Shown here in pieces: positions 8,846-16,305 of a stretch of DNA of 30,295 bases. The DNA lies in the NCBI GenBank assembly GCA_001781445.1, contig MFLB01000046.1:1-30295 (forward strand). The letters run 5' to 3'. The notes beneath the pieces are model-generated. The model saw nothing but the letters and a program-made list of their open reading frames with translations, was not told the DNA's origin and made no database searches. Made by a program: the position numbers and the translations under genes. Every line of letters begins with the position of its first letter. Positions within the stretch are counted from its first letter, which is position 1. The DNA comes from Candidatus Kaiserbacteria bacterium RIFCSPHIGHO2_01_FULL_58_22 (lineage in GTDB: Bacteria; Patescibacteriota; Minisyncoccia; Phycocordibacterales; UBA2100).

Positions 8846-9406
8846 ATGAGGCCCCGTGGACATCGAAAAGCTCGACAACGGCAACTTGGACGCATAGAAC
8901 GAGATGTTCTATCCGAACTGACTGGAGGCGATATGCTTTATGCTTTTCTCTTATCTGGACGATCTACCAAACAGTTCTTCAGGTTGGCGCGAGAAAGAGC
9001 GAACGAGCGATATCGAAGAAAGCGCGCCATCGAGCGCCTCGTCGATCTTGACTACATCCAAAAGGAGGACGAGCGTCTTTCTATTACCGAAAACGGTCGA
9101 GATGCTCTGGGAGAATCCGTTGACAAGACACTGAAACTTCTTTCAACGAAGAAATGGGACGGAAAATGGCGGATAGCCGCCTTCGACATTCCCGAACAGT
9201 ATGCCGCGTTGCGCGACCGCGTTCGTGCACTTCTGAAGCAAGCCGGATTCGAGAAACTCCAGAACAGCGTGTGGGTCTTTCCTCATGAATGCGAAGAGCT
9301 GGTCCAGCTTATCAAAGGTCAGTCGCGCCTATCTAAGTATATTCTGTACGGAGTCCTGGAAAAGATTGAGGATGAAGCAAGGCTTAAGAAACTGTTCAAG
9401 ATATAA
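8846..9406 (+). CDS. PaaX-like transcriptional regulator with Cas2-like C-terminal domain
   Basis: The 186-residue basic protein has a winged-helix-like N-terminal half (about 15-80: LSELTGGDMLYAFLL, IERLVDLDYIQKEDERLSITENGRDAL). Its C-terminal half (about 93-186) has the pattern WRIAAFDIPEQYAALRDRVRALLKQAGFEKLQNSVWVFPHECEEL. This is the ferredoxin-like domain shared by PaaX repressors and Cas2, with the Asp of FDIPE retained. No CRISPR array or cas1 is nearby, so a regulator or palindrome-handling role is more likely than adaptation. The gene is orientated against nfu and the suf genes and bracketed by palindromes A and B. Its TAA stop is formed by the left arm of palindrome B. An ATG at 8842 is in another frame. 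Family placement is from pattern recognition. Confidence 0.75.
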   Translation: MRPRGHRKARQRQLGRIERDVLSELTGGDMLYAFLLSGRSTKQFFRLARERANERYRRKRAIERLVDLDYIQKEDERLSITENGRDALGESVDKTLKLLSTKKWDGKWRIAAFDIPEQYAALRDRVRALLKQAGFEKLQNSVWVFPHECEELVQLIKGQSRLSKYILYGVLEKIEDEARLKKLFKI

Positions 9407-9440
9407 CTCTAGCTTACGCGACCGCGTAAGCTAGAGTTAT
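9403..9440. repeat. Palindrome B (perfect 18-bp arms)
   Basis: ATAACTCTAGCTTACGCG (9403-9420), centre AC, then CGCGTAAGCTAGAGTTAT (9423-9440): all 18 positions pair. It lies between two convergent genes and supplies both stop codons at mirror positions, TAA at 9404-9406 for the PaaX/Cas2-like gene and TAA (minus strand) at 9437-9439 for sufU. As RNA it forms a strong hairpin without a T-run. A terminator role, a binding site or a REP-like mobile palindrome are all possible. Confidence 0.9.
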
Positions 9441-9802
9441 GGACCGAGCGCTCGCTGGAGTGATTTCAAGGGAAGAAGGACGCACTGGTGCCGGACGGGA
9501 GTAATTGGTATCTCAATGAGGTGGAAAAGCTGCGATGGCTTGGCCTTCCGCAATTGCGCAAGCGTCTTGCCGCGCATCCACTCGGTAAAGAGCGAGGCGG
9601 ATGCCGTAGAGAGAGCGCATCCGGAGCCGGTGAAGCCTACATCGTCGACTTTATTCCGTTTGATCCGCAATTCGAGAACGATACTGTCACCACACAGCGG
9701 ATTCTCCGCTGAACTTGAGTATGTAGGTTTTTTGATGGCGCCGAAATTCCGCGGATGTCGGTAGTGTTCCAGAATTTCTTCCTGATATATGTCTCTATCC
9801 AT
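9437..9802 (-). CDS. sufU: SufU/IscU-type Fe-S cluster assembly protein
   Basis: The product is 121 residues. It has the three conserved cysteines of the SufU/IscU fold, Cys37 in NPLCGDS, Cys62 in GSGCALSTASASL and Cys107 in PVRHQCVLLPLKSL, plus Asp39 next to the first. These accept sulfur from SufS (SufU) or build a cluster (IscU scaffold). Partnership with SufS, BCD and absence of IscS/HscAB here favour the SufU role. The start overlaps the end of sufS by 8 nt, indicating translational coupling. The stop codon lies within palindrome B, so the very C-terminus (GP) may have been reshaped by insertion of the palindrome. Confidence 0.92.
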   Translation of the reverse strand: MDRDIYQEEILEHYRHPRNFGAIKKPTYSSSAENPLCGDSIVLELRIKRNKVDDVGFTGSGCALSTASASLFTEWMRGKTLAQLRKAKPSQLFHLIEIPITPVRHQCVLLPLKSLQRALGP

Positions 9803-11006
9803 AGAGCTTCGTTCTGACTTTTGCGAGCGCTACGACAAGACGGTCAATTTCTTCCTTTGTGTTGTAGATACCAAGAGAGACGCGCATGGAACCGGAGAGC
9901 GTGTAGCTCTCGTGCAGTATTTGCGTGCAATGGTGCCCGCCGCGCACCGCGATTCCCTCTCTGTCGAGAAGCGCCGAGCCGTCGTGCGGATGCACGCCGG
10001 GAAGAGCGAAACTGAAGATAGGAGCGCGCCCTTTCGTTTGTGTAGGGCCGAGGAGAATTAATCCCGACACGCTCTGGAGCGCAGTGAGTGCGTACGTCGT
10101 GAGTTTATGCTCATGTTTCCGAATGCTCTTCCAGCCCAGCTTCTGCAAAAAAGTGAGTGCCGCGCCGAGTCCGACCACTTCAGGCACAGGGGGCGTTCCT
10201 CCTTCGAATTTCGCCGGCGGCTCTGCATATATGGCTCCCTCTCGCCCCACGCGCTCTATCATGTGACCGCCGTAGATAAAAGGAGGAAGTTGTTTCAGAA
10301 GCTCCCGTTTTCCATAGAGAACTCCCACTCCATTCGGTCCATATACTTTATGCCCGGAAAAAACGAGGAAATCGCAGTCGAGTTTCCGCACGTCGAGCGG
10401 CATGTGTGCCGCCGCTTGCGTGGCGTCAACGAGTACGACGGCTCCGATCCGGTGCGCCAGTCGGACAATCGCGCGCACGGGGTTTACGGTGCCTAGCACG
10501 TTCGAGACGTGAGTTATGCCGACGAATTTCGGGCGCTTTGCGAGAAGCGTTTTGAACGCGGGCATGTCGAGGCGGCCATCGTGAGTAAGCGGCGCAAAAT
10601 CCATTCGCAACCCTTTTCGCGCGGCGGCCGCCTGCCACGGAACTATCATTGAGTGATGCTCCATGTCGGTGAGAAGGATGCGATCCCCCTTTCGGAAGCC
10701 CTCCGCTAGTCCGGAAACGACCGTGTTGATGCTTGCCGTCGTTCCCGCCGTAAAGATAATCTCCTCGCGATGTTTCGCATTCAAAAATTCGCGCACGTGA
10801 TTACGCACGTTTTCATAGGCTTCCGTGGCACCCTCGGCGAGCTTGTAGACACTCCGATGCACGGGAGCGTTTTGCGAGCGATAGAAGATATCCATCGCCT
10901 GGATGACAGACTCATGCTTTTGCGACGTCGCGGCATTGTCGAAGTACGCGAGCTTCGGTTTCGCGCGAATCAAAGGAAACTGTTCGCGAATCGACGTGAC
11001 ATTCAT
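9795..11006 (-). CDS. sufS: Cysteine desulfurase SufS
   Basis: This is a PLP-dependent group II cysteine desulfurase of 403 residues that releases sulfur from cysteine for Fe-S assembly. Visible motifs are the N-terminal YFDNAATSQK, the PLP lysine in DFLVFSGHKVYGPNGVGVLYGK (Lys220) and the catalytic cysteine in AVRGGHHCTQIL (Cys360). These positions match E. coli SufS closely. The short loop before the catalytic Cys is typical of SufS rather than IscS. The gene overlaps sufD by 4 nt (ATGA) and sufU by 8 nt. Confidence 0.96.
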   Translation of the reverse strand: MNVTSIREQFPLIRAKPKLAYFDNAATSQKHESVIQAMDIFYRSQNAPVHRSVYKLAEGATEAYENVRNHVREFLNAKHREEIIFTAGTTASINTVVSGLAEGFRKGDRILLTDMEHHSMIVPWQAAAARKGLRMDFAPLTHDGRLDMPAFKTLLAKRPKFVGITHVSNVLGTVNPVRAIVRLAHRIGAVVLVDATQAAAHMPLDVRKLDCDFLVFSGHKVYGPNGVGVLYGKRELLKQLPPFIYGGHMIERVGREGAIYAEPPAKFEGGTPPVPEVVGLGAALTFLQKLGWKSIRKHEHKLTTYALTALQSVSGLILLGPTQTKGRAPIFSFALPGVHPHDGSALLDREGIAVRGGHHCTQILHESYTLSGSMRVSLGIYNTKEEIDRLVVALAKVRTKLYG

Positions 11007-11581
11007 AGACGCGGCAGTTGTGCGCGGATGTTTTCGGCCTCTTCTTTCGGAAATTCATTCACGAAAGAATCCAGAAAGCCGCGCACGATAAGTTTCTTCG
11101 CCTCCTCGCGCGGGAGCCCACGCGTCTCGAGGTAGAAGATCTCCTCGTCGCTCACCTTGCCGACGGTCGCTCCATGCCCCGCTTTTACATCATTTTCAAG
11201 GACTTCCAGACGAGGTATCGCATTCGCGCGCGCCTTCGATGAAAGCAGGATGGCGTGTTCATTCAGGTCCGCATCAGCATTCTTTGCGCCCTTATTGATA
11301 GTGACCGATCCTTCGTAGTCGGCGGCGGCCTCCCCGTCCAAGACGCCCTTGATGAGCGTCCGTGAGAACGTGTTCGGCGCATCGTGAACGATTTCCGTAT
11401 GGAGATCGAATTTCCCCTTCTTCGCGAAAAAAAGGCACAGTACCTTGGCCGACGAGCCGGGCTTGTCCAAGACGACGCGCGCCTTCACGGCGCGATCGCC
11501 CTCCCCGAACCACACGATCGGCACGATCCGCATCTCCCCTTTTGGGACGCGCGCCTCGATTGTCTCTCGTTTCGTTTTCAT
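11003..11581 (-). CDS. sufD: Minimal SufD-like Fe-S assembly protein
   Basis: From the ATG at 11581, 5 nt after the sufB stop, the product is 192 residues, about half the usual SufD (roughly 400). It keeps the beta-helix core and the C-terminal SufBD signature (DLNEHAILLSSKARANAIPRLEVLENDVKAGHGATVGKVSDEEIFYLETRGLPREEAKKLIVRGFL). The N-terminal alpha/beta region is missing. SufD partners SufB and SufC in the SufBC2D scaffold. The frame is open farther upstream inside sufB, but that extension shows no SufD similarity and is rejected. The small size fits a reduced genome. An alternative is that it is a second SufB-like paralogue. Confidence 0.85.
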   Translation of the reverse strand: MKTKRETIEARVPKGEMRIVPIVWFGEGDRAVKARVVLDKPGSSAKVLCLFFAKKGKFDLHTEIVHDAPNTFSRTLIKGVLDGEAAADYEGSVTINKGAKNADADLNEHAILLSSKARANAIPRLEVLENDVKAGHGATVGKVSDEEIFYLETRGLPREEAKKLIVRGFLDSFVNEFPKEEAENIRAQLPRL

Positions 11582-11586
11582 CGGAA

Positions 11587-12999
11587 TTATCCCAGAGACC
11601 CTTCCATCTCCATACTGATGAGGCGATTCAGTTCCACGGCATATTCCAGCGGGAGCGACTTCGCTATCGGCTCCATGAATCCCTGTACGACGAGGTTGAT
11701 AGCTTCCTGCTCGGTGAGCCCTCTGCTCATGAGATAGAAGACGAGGTCTTCCGATATGCGGCCCACCTTCGCCTCGTGGCCGAGCGTTACGTCCTCCTCG
11801 TTCACCTTGATGTAGGGAATGGTGTTCGATTGTGAGATGTTGTCCGGCATCAGCGCATCGCACTGCACGTGCGAACGCGAACCCTTCGCGCCCTTCACGA
11901 TCTTGAGAAGCCCGCGATACGTGGAGATGCCGCCGCCGAAGCTGATGCTTTTTGAGACGATGTTCGAGGAGGTATCCGGCGCCAGGTGCATCACCTTTGC
12001 GCCAGTATCCTTGTGCTGTCCCGGGCCGGCCACCGCGATGTTCAGATGCTCGGCGCGCGAGCCGCGCCCCTTAAGGACGGTGCAGGGATAGAGCATCGTT
12101 ACTTTGCTCCCGAGACTTCCGCCGACCCATTCTTGAATCCCGTCTTCTTCGACGATTGCGCGCTTCGTGTTGAGATTGTAGACGTCTTTGCTCCAATTTT
12201 GGATGGTCGTGTAGCGGCTACGCGCGCCTTTTTTCACGAAAATCTCGACGACCGCGGCATGGAGCGAATTATTGTGATACAGGGGCGCGGTGCATCCTTC
12301 GATGTACTGTACCGAGGCTCCTTCCTCGACGATGATGAGCGTATGCTCGAACTGCCCCGAGGCGCGCGCGTTCATGCGGAAGTATGTCTGGAGCGGCATA
12401 TCGATATGCACGCCGGCGGGAACATAGAGGAACGTGCCTCCCGACCACACGGCGCCGTGGAGCGCGGCGAGCTTGTGCTCGCTCGCATGAATGCACTCGG
12501 TCATGAAATATTTCTTTACCATCTCCGGATACTTCTGCACCGCCGTGTCGGTGTCGCAGAAAATGACGCCTTTTTCTTCCCACTTGCCGCGGAGTTTCTG
12601 ATAGAAGCCTTCGGATTCATACTGCCCGATGACGCCCGCGAGGAACGCGCGCTCGGCCTGCGGGACGCCGATCTTTTCGAACGTGTTCTTGATGTCGGCG
12701 GGAACTTCTTTCCAGCTCTTGTATCTCCTCTCTTCGGTCTTTTGGTAGTACGTGATTGCCTGAAAATCGAGGCCGCTTAAATCGGGCCCCCATGTGGGAA
12801 CGGGCAAGCGTACGAATTCCTCGTATGCGTTCAGCCGGAATTCCCGCATCCAACCCGGCTCGTTCTTCATCCGCGAAATAGTCTCGACGACCTCCCGCGA
12901 GATGCCCGGCTTCGCGCGATAAATAAAGCGCTCCGGCAGGGCCGTGGAGCCGCCGGTTCTGCCGTGTTCCGCTATGGGCGCGATGGTTGTTTTGGCCAT
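11587..12999 (-). CDS. sufB: Fe-S cluster assembly scaffold SufB
   Basis: The 470-residue SufB is full length. Features seen are the N-terminal region with PEWMxxFR-like EPGWMREFRLNAYEEF, then WSGGTFLYVPAGVHIDMPLQTYFRMNA, QYIEGCTAPLYHNNSLHAAVVEI and the C-terminal core with DALMPDNISQSNTIPYIKVNEEDVTLGHEAKVGRISEDLVFYLMSRGL (the place of the cluster/sulfur-relay cysteine and glutamate/histidine residues). The ATG at 12999 (MAKTTIAPIAEHG) is chosen over the one at 13035, which would overlap sufC. It lies 25 nt after sufC and is followed 5 nt later by sufD. Confidence 0.96.
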   Translation of the reverse strand: MAKTTIAPIAEHGRTGGSTALPERFIYRAKPGISREVVETISRMKNEPGWMREFRLNAYEEFVRLPVPTWGPDLSGLDFQAITYYQKTEERRYKSWKEVPADIKNTFEKIGVPQAERAFLAGVIGQYESEGFYQKLRGKWEEKGVIFCDTDTAVQKYPEMVKKYFMTECIHASEHKLAALHGAVWSGGTFLYVPAGVHIDMPLQTYFRMNARASGQFEHTLIIVEEGASVQYIEGCTAPLYHNNSLHAAVVEIFVKKGARSRYTTIQNWSKDVYNLNTKRAIVEEDGIQEWVGGSLGSKVTMLYPCTVLKGRGSRAEHLNIAVAGPGQHKDTGAKVMHLAPDTSSNIVSKSISFGGGISTYRGLLKIVKGAKGSRSHVQCDALMPDNISQSNTIPYIKVNEEDVTLGHEAKVGRISEDLVFYLMSRGLTEQEAINLVVQGFMEPIAKSLPLEYAVELNRLISMEMEGSLG

Positions 13000-13024
13000 A
13001 CTGGTCCAGTGTATGCGACTGGGA

Positions 13025-13768
13025 TTAAGCGGCAATGTAGGCGCCGTAGCCGTTTTTTTCGATGTCCTTCGCGAGCGCGCTCGTGCCGGATTTGACGATT
13101 TTGCCGCCGTGCATGATGTGGACGCGGTCGGCCTTGATCCAGCGCAGGATGCGGCTGTAGTGCGTGATGGCGACGACGGAAACGCCGCGCTTCCGGAGCT
13201 TCATTATCTCGCGCGCGACCAGCTTCAGAGCGTCGATGTCCAAGCCGGAGTCGATCTCGTCGATGACGACGCATTTCGCGGGCAAAAGCGAAAGCTGTAA
13301 GATCTCCATTTTCTTCTTTTCTCCTCCAGAAAACCCCTCGTTGAGCGAGCGCGAGAGGAATTCAGGCGCAATCCGCAGGGTCTTCGCCGCCGCCTTTATC
13401 TCCTCCCTAAATCGCGCCGGACTGAAGCCTTTTTTGTTCTCCGGGAATTTCCGCGCGGCGGCCGTGAGGAGGTTGACGACCGATACGCCGGAGACGGCCT
13501 GCGGGTGCTGAAGCGCGGGCATAACCCCGGCGCGCGCGATCTCGTCGGTCTTCATGTTCGATAGCTTGTGTGTGCCGAACGTTATCGAACCCTTGGTTAT
13601 CGAAACGGCTGGATGCGCGAGGATCGTATGCCCAAGCGTCGATTTGCCGGAACCGTTGGGGCCCATCAAAACGCACGTCTCGCCCCCTTTGACCGAGAGG
13701 TCAATGCCGTTCAAGATGTGCTTGCCGCCTATCTCGACGTGAAGTTTTTTGATGAAGAGCGTGGACAT
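13025..13768 (-). CDS. sufC: Fe-S cluster assembly ATPase SufC
   Basis: This is an ABC-type ATPase of 247 residues that powers the SufBCD scaffold in the cytoplasm. Walker A is GPNGSGKSTLGHTIL (about 36-50), the signature is NEGFSGGEKKKMEILQL and Walker B is KCVVIDEIDSGLDIDALKLV, with the switch histidine in VVAITHYSRIL. It has no membrane segments, unlike transporter ATPases. It is the first suf gene, 53 bp after the FTR1 permease. Confidence 0.97.
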   Translation of the reverse strand: MSTLFIKKLHVEIGGKHILNGIDLSVKGGETCVLMGPNGSGKSTLGHTILAHPAVSITKGSITFGTHKLSNMKTDEIARAGVMPALQHPQAVSGVSVVNLLTAAARKFPENKKGFSPARFREEIKAAAKTLRIAPEFLSRSLNEGFSGGEKKKMEILQLSLLPAKCVVIDEIDSGLDIDALKLVAREIMKLRKRGVSVVAITHYSRILRWIKADRVHIMHGGKIVKSGTSALAKDIEKNGYGAYIAA

Positions 13769-13821
13769 GGTTCGGGCTTGAACCCGCAGGATAAACGTAA
13801 AACGAAGCGGGCGCTACTTTC

Positions 13822-14637
13822 TTACGCGATCTTCGCGAGAAGCAGGCGGTCGGTGAATCGTTTGAGCCATAGGATGAACGCGATGCTTGTGGCATAGGCG
13901 GAAATTTCGAGAAGCGTCGGCGTTGCGGTATAGCCGAAGAGAATGCGCAGGAAGCTACCGAGCGTGCCGCGATGATCGAGAATGCTCGAGAGGTTCAGCA
14001 CGGGGTCGAACGCGAATACCGGCAGAAACCCGACCTCCTGAAACTCGTGGACGCCGTGGGCGACGAGACCGGCCGCGAACATGATGAGGAAGACGCTCGT
14101 GACGTTGAAAACGACGGAGAGGTCTGCCCGGAGCGCGAAGCGGAAAAGGATGTATGCCAACATGATGGCGGCCGCGATGCCGAGAATCGCGCCGATGAAC
14201 TGCCCTGATTGGCCGAGAATACTGCTCGATTTCAAATAGAGAACGGTCTCGACTCCTTCTCGCCAGACGGCGACCGCGACGAGTACGGCGATGCCGATGC
14301 CGTAATTCTTCGACACATGATGCGCGACCTGCTCTTTTAGTTTCCGCGCCACATCTTTTTGGCGATGCACCCACATGATCATCCACGTAATGAATCCCGC
14401 CGTGACGAACATGAGTACGCCCTCGAATATGGCCTCCGTGGCGCCTTCGAATCCTGCATAGAAAAGTTCGAGGCCGAGCGCGAGCAGAACGGCGGCGAAT
14501 ATACCGATGCCGACGCCGCTCCAAACGTAGCGTTTGAAAACGGACTGGTCTGTCTTGGCGAGAAACGTCAAAACAATGCCGACGACTATCGCGGCTTCAA
14601 GCGTTTCTCGAAGGGTTATCAGCAGAGCGGGAAACAT
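13822..14637 (-). CDS. FTR1/EfeU-family iron permease
   Basis: The protein (271 residues) has about seven hydrophobic membrane segments and the two REXXE iron-binding motifs of the FTR1 family: RETLE at residues 10-14 and REGVE at 126-130. These permeases carry ferric/ferrous iron across the cytoplasmic membrane, in bacteria often with EfeO/EfeB partners, which are not seen here. Its position between ilvA (24 bp upstream) and sufC (53 bp downstream), on the same strand, links iron import to Fe-S cluster assembly. Confidence 0.9.
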   Translation of the reverse strand: MFPALLITLRETLEAAIVVGIVLTFLAKTDQSVFKRYVWSGVGIGIFAAVLLALGLELFYAGFEGATEAIFEGVLMFVTAGFITWMIMWVHRQKDVARKLKEQVAHHVSKNYGIGIAVLVAVAVWREGVETVLYLKSSSILGQSGQFIGAILGIAAAIMLAYILFRFALRADLSVVFNVTSVFLIMFAAGLVAHGVHEFQEVGFLPVFAFDPVLNLSSILDHRGTLGSFLRILFGYTATPTLLEISAYATSIAFILWLKRFTDRLLLAKIA

Positions 14638-14661
14638 TCGTCCACGATACCACGGCCTACT

Positions 14662-15912
14662 TTATATCAGAAATCTGAAGATGGGGCTGTCTGTAGCAAG
14701 CAACTCGTACGACATGCCCAGCTTTTCCATGCGCTTCATCAGTGGCGCGAGGTCTTCCTTTTTTGTCAGCTCAATGCCGACGAGCGCGGGACCGCTCTCG
14801 CGGTTGTTCTTCTTCGTATACTCGAAAAGTGTGATGTCATCCGAGGGCCCGAGCGCTTCGTCGAGGAAGCGGCGGAGCGCGCCCGGCCGCTGGGAGAAAT
14901 TGATGATGAAATAGTGCTTGAGGCCTTGGTGGACGAGCGAGCGCTCGATTACCTCCGGGTAGCGGCTGATGTCGTTGTTTCCTCCCGAGAGAATGCAGAC
15001 AACGGTTTTCCCCTTGAGCTTCTTGCCGAGCATGTCGAGCGCCGCGACGGCGAGAGCGCCCGCCGGCTCTGCGACGATGCCGTCGCGCTGATAGAGCGAT
15101 ATCATCTCCGTGCAGACTTTCCCTTCGGGCACCAAGAGGATCGTATCGGCCGCCTCTTTGGTGAGCGCAAGCGTGAGATCGCCGACCTTGCGTACCGCCG
15201 CGCCGTCAACGAAGGTGTCTATCTTTTCAAGCTCGACTTGCTTGCCGGCCTTCAGTGATTCGTGCATCGCCGGCGCGCCCTGCGGCTCCACGCCGATGAC
15301 GTTCGTCCTCGGGCTCTTCGATCTGAAATAGGAACCCAATCCGGCTATAAGTCCTCCGCCACCTATCGGAACAATAAGATAATCGATCGGCTCTCTCGTC
15401 TGCTCCAGAATTTCTACGCCGACCGTTCCCTGCCCCGCGATGACCAGCGGATCGTTGAAAGGATGTATGAAGACGGCTTTCTTCTTCTCCGAAAGCGCGC
15501 GTGCGGCTCGGTACGCCTCGTCGAACGAATCGCCCACAAGCTCTACCTTGACCCATGCGTTGCCGAGCGCCTGCACGCGATCCACCTTCTGCCGCGGCGT
15601 GTTGCGCGGCATCACGATCGTGCCGCGCACTTTCAGCGCCTTACAGCTGAAAGCGACACCTTGCGCGTGATTGCCGGCGGAAGCGCACGCGACACCGCGC
15701 TTTTTTTCGGCGGCGCTCAAATGGCGCATACGATTGTATGCCCCTCGCAATTTGTACGAACGCACGACCTGCAGATCTTCCCGTTTGAGGTAGATCTTCG
15801 CGCCGAATTTTTCGGAAAGGCCGCGATTGAATTGCAGGGGAGTTTCCTTCACGACGCCGCGCAGGGCCTCGCGCGCCTCATCTACCATTTTTACCGAGAA
15901 TGTCCGCGACAT
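14662..15912 (-). CDS. ilvA: Threonine ammonia-lyase (threonine dehydratase)
   Basis: This is a PLP fold-type II enzyme of 416 residues turning threonine into 2-oxobutanoate for isoleucine synthesis. The PLP lysine lies in VRSYKLRGAYNRM (Lys54), with the phosphate-binding loop in PIGGGGLIAGLGSY. A single C-terminal ACT-like regulatory domain occupies roughly residues 335-416 (FIINFSQRPGALRRFLDEAL), as in the Bacillus-type enzyme of about 420 residues. Ile feedback control is therefore likely. The ATG at 15912 lies 1 nt after the ridA stop. The longer frame starting at 15978 runs back into ridA and is rejected. Confidence 0.93.
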   Translation of the reverse strand: MSRTFSVKMVDEAREALRGVVKETPLQFNRGLSEKFGAKIYLKREDLQVVRSYKLRGAYNRMRHLSAAEKKRGVACASAGNHAQGVAFSCKALKVRGTIVMPRNTPRQKVDRVQALGNAWVKVELVGDSFDEAYRAARALSEKKKAVFIHPFNDPLVIAGQGTVGVEILEQTREPIDYLIVPIGGGGLIAGLGSYFRSKSPRTNVIGVEPQGAPAMHESLKAGKQVELEKIDTFVDGAAVRKVGDLTLALTKEAADTILLVPEGKVCTEMISLYQRDGIVAEPAGALAVAALDMLGKKLKGKTVVCILSGGNNDISRYPEVIERSLVHQGLKHYFIINFSQRPGALRRFLDEALGPSDDITLFEYTKKNNRESGPALVGIELTKKEDLAPLMKRMEKLGMSYELLATDSPIFRFLI

Positions 15913-15913
15913 A

Positions 15914-16294
15914 CTATTTTGAAAGCGACGCAACACACGAAATCTCAACAAGCGCGTTTTTTGGAAGTTCGGCGACACCCACTGTCGCGCGAGCCGGCTT
16001 GTGATCGCCGAACGCTCTCGCGTAGACCGCGTTCATCGCCGTGAAGTCGGCCATCGAACAGAGATAGACGTTGACCATCGCTACCGCGCCGAGGTCCGTG
16101 CCTGCGGCTTGCAGGACTGCCCGGAGATTTTTGAAGATCTGCTCGGTTTGCTCCGCGGTGCCGCCCGCGACGAGTGTTTGCGTCGCTGGGTCGAGCCCGA
16201 TCTGCCCCGCGCAAAATACCAGGTCGCCCGCGACGACCGCCTGCGAATAGGGCCCTATCGCTTCCGGCGCTTTACCCGTCTGTACTGTTTTCAT
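15914..16294 (-). CDS. ridA: RidA/YjgF family enamine-imine deaminase
   Basis: This family hydrolyses reactive enamine/imine intermediates (2-aminoacrylate, 2-aminocrotonate) released by PLP dehydratases such as IlvA. The 126-residue protein has the standard trimer-forming fold with GPYSQAVVAGDLVFCAGQIGLDP and the catalytic Arg in ARATVGVAELPKNALVEISCVA (Arg102, Glu117). The stop codon is 1 nt from the ilvA start, so the detoxifying enzyme and the imine producer are translationally coupled. It lies 11 nt after trpF. Confidence 0.95.
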   Translation of the reverse strand: MKTVQTGKAPEAIGPYSQAVVAGDLVFCAGQIGLDPATQTLVAGGTAEQTEQIFKNLRAVLQAAGTDLGAVAMVNVYLCSMADFTAMNAVYARAFGDHKPARATVGVAELPKNALVEISCVASLSK

Positions 16295-16305
16295 GTTGGG
16301 TCAAT

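Noticed and set aside
8846..9406. CRISPR adaptation gene cas2
   Set aside because: The protein has an added winged-helix half and no cas1, other cas gene or repeat-spacer array is present. The PaaX-like regulator reading fits better.
8802..9440. Insertion sequence with terminal inverted repeats
   Set aside because: The flanking elements are each self-palindromic, not ends of one inverted pair. No transposase motif is visible and no target-site duplication was found.
11582..11863. Longer SufD start inside sufB
   Set aside because: The upstream part overlaps sufB in another frame and has no SufD-like sequence; it is a shadow of sufB.
14359..15258. Long plus-strand ORF opposite FTR1 and ilvA
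   Set aside because: It is antisense to two clearly recognised genes and shows only biased shadow composition, as do the similar long frames at 22867-24909 and 24531-25721.
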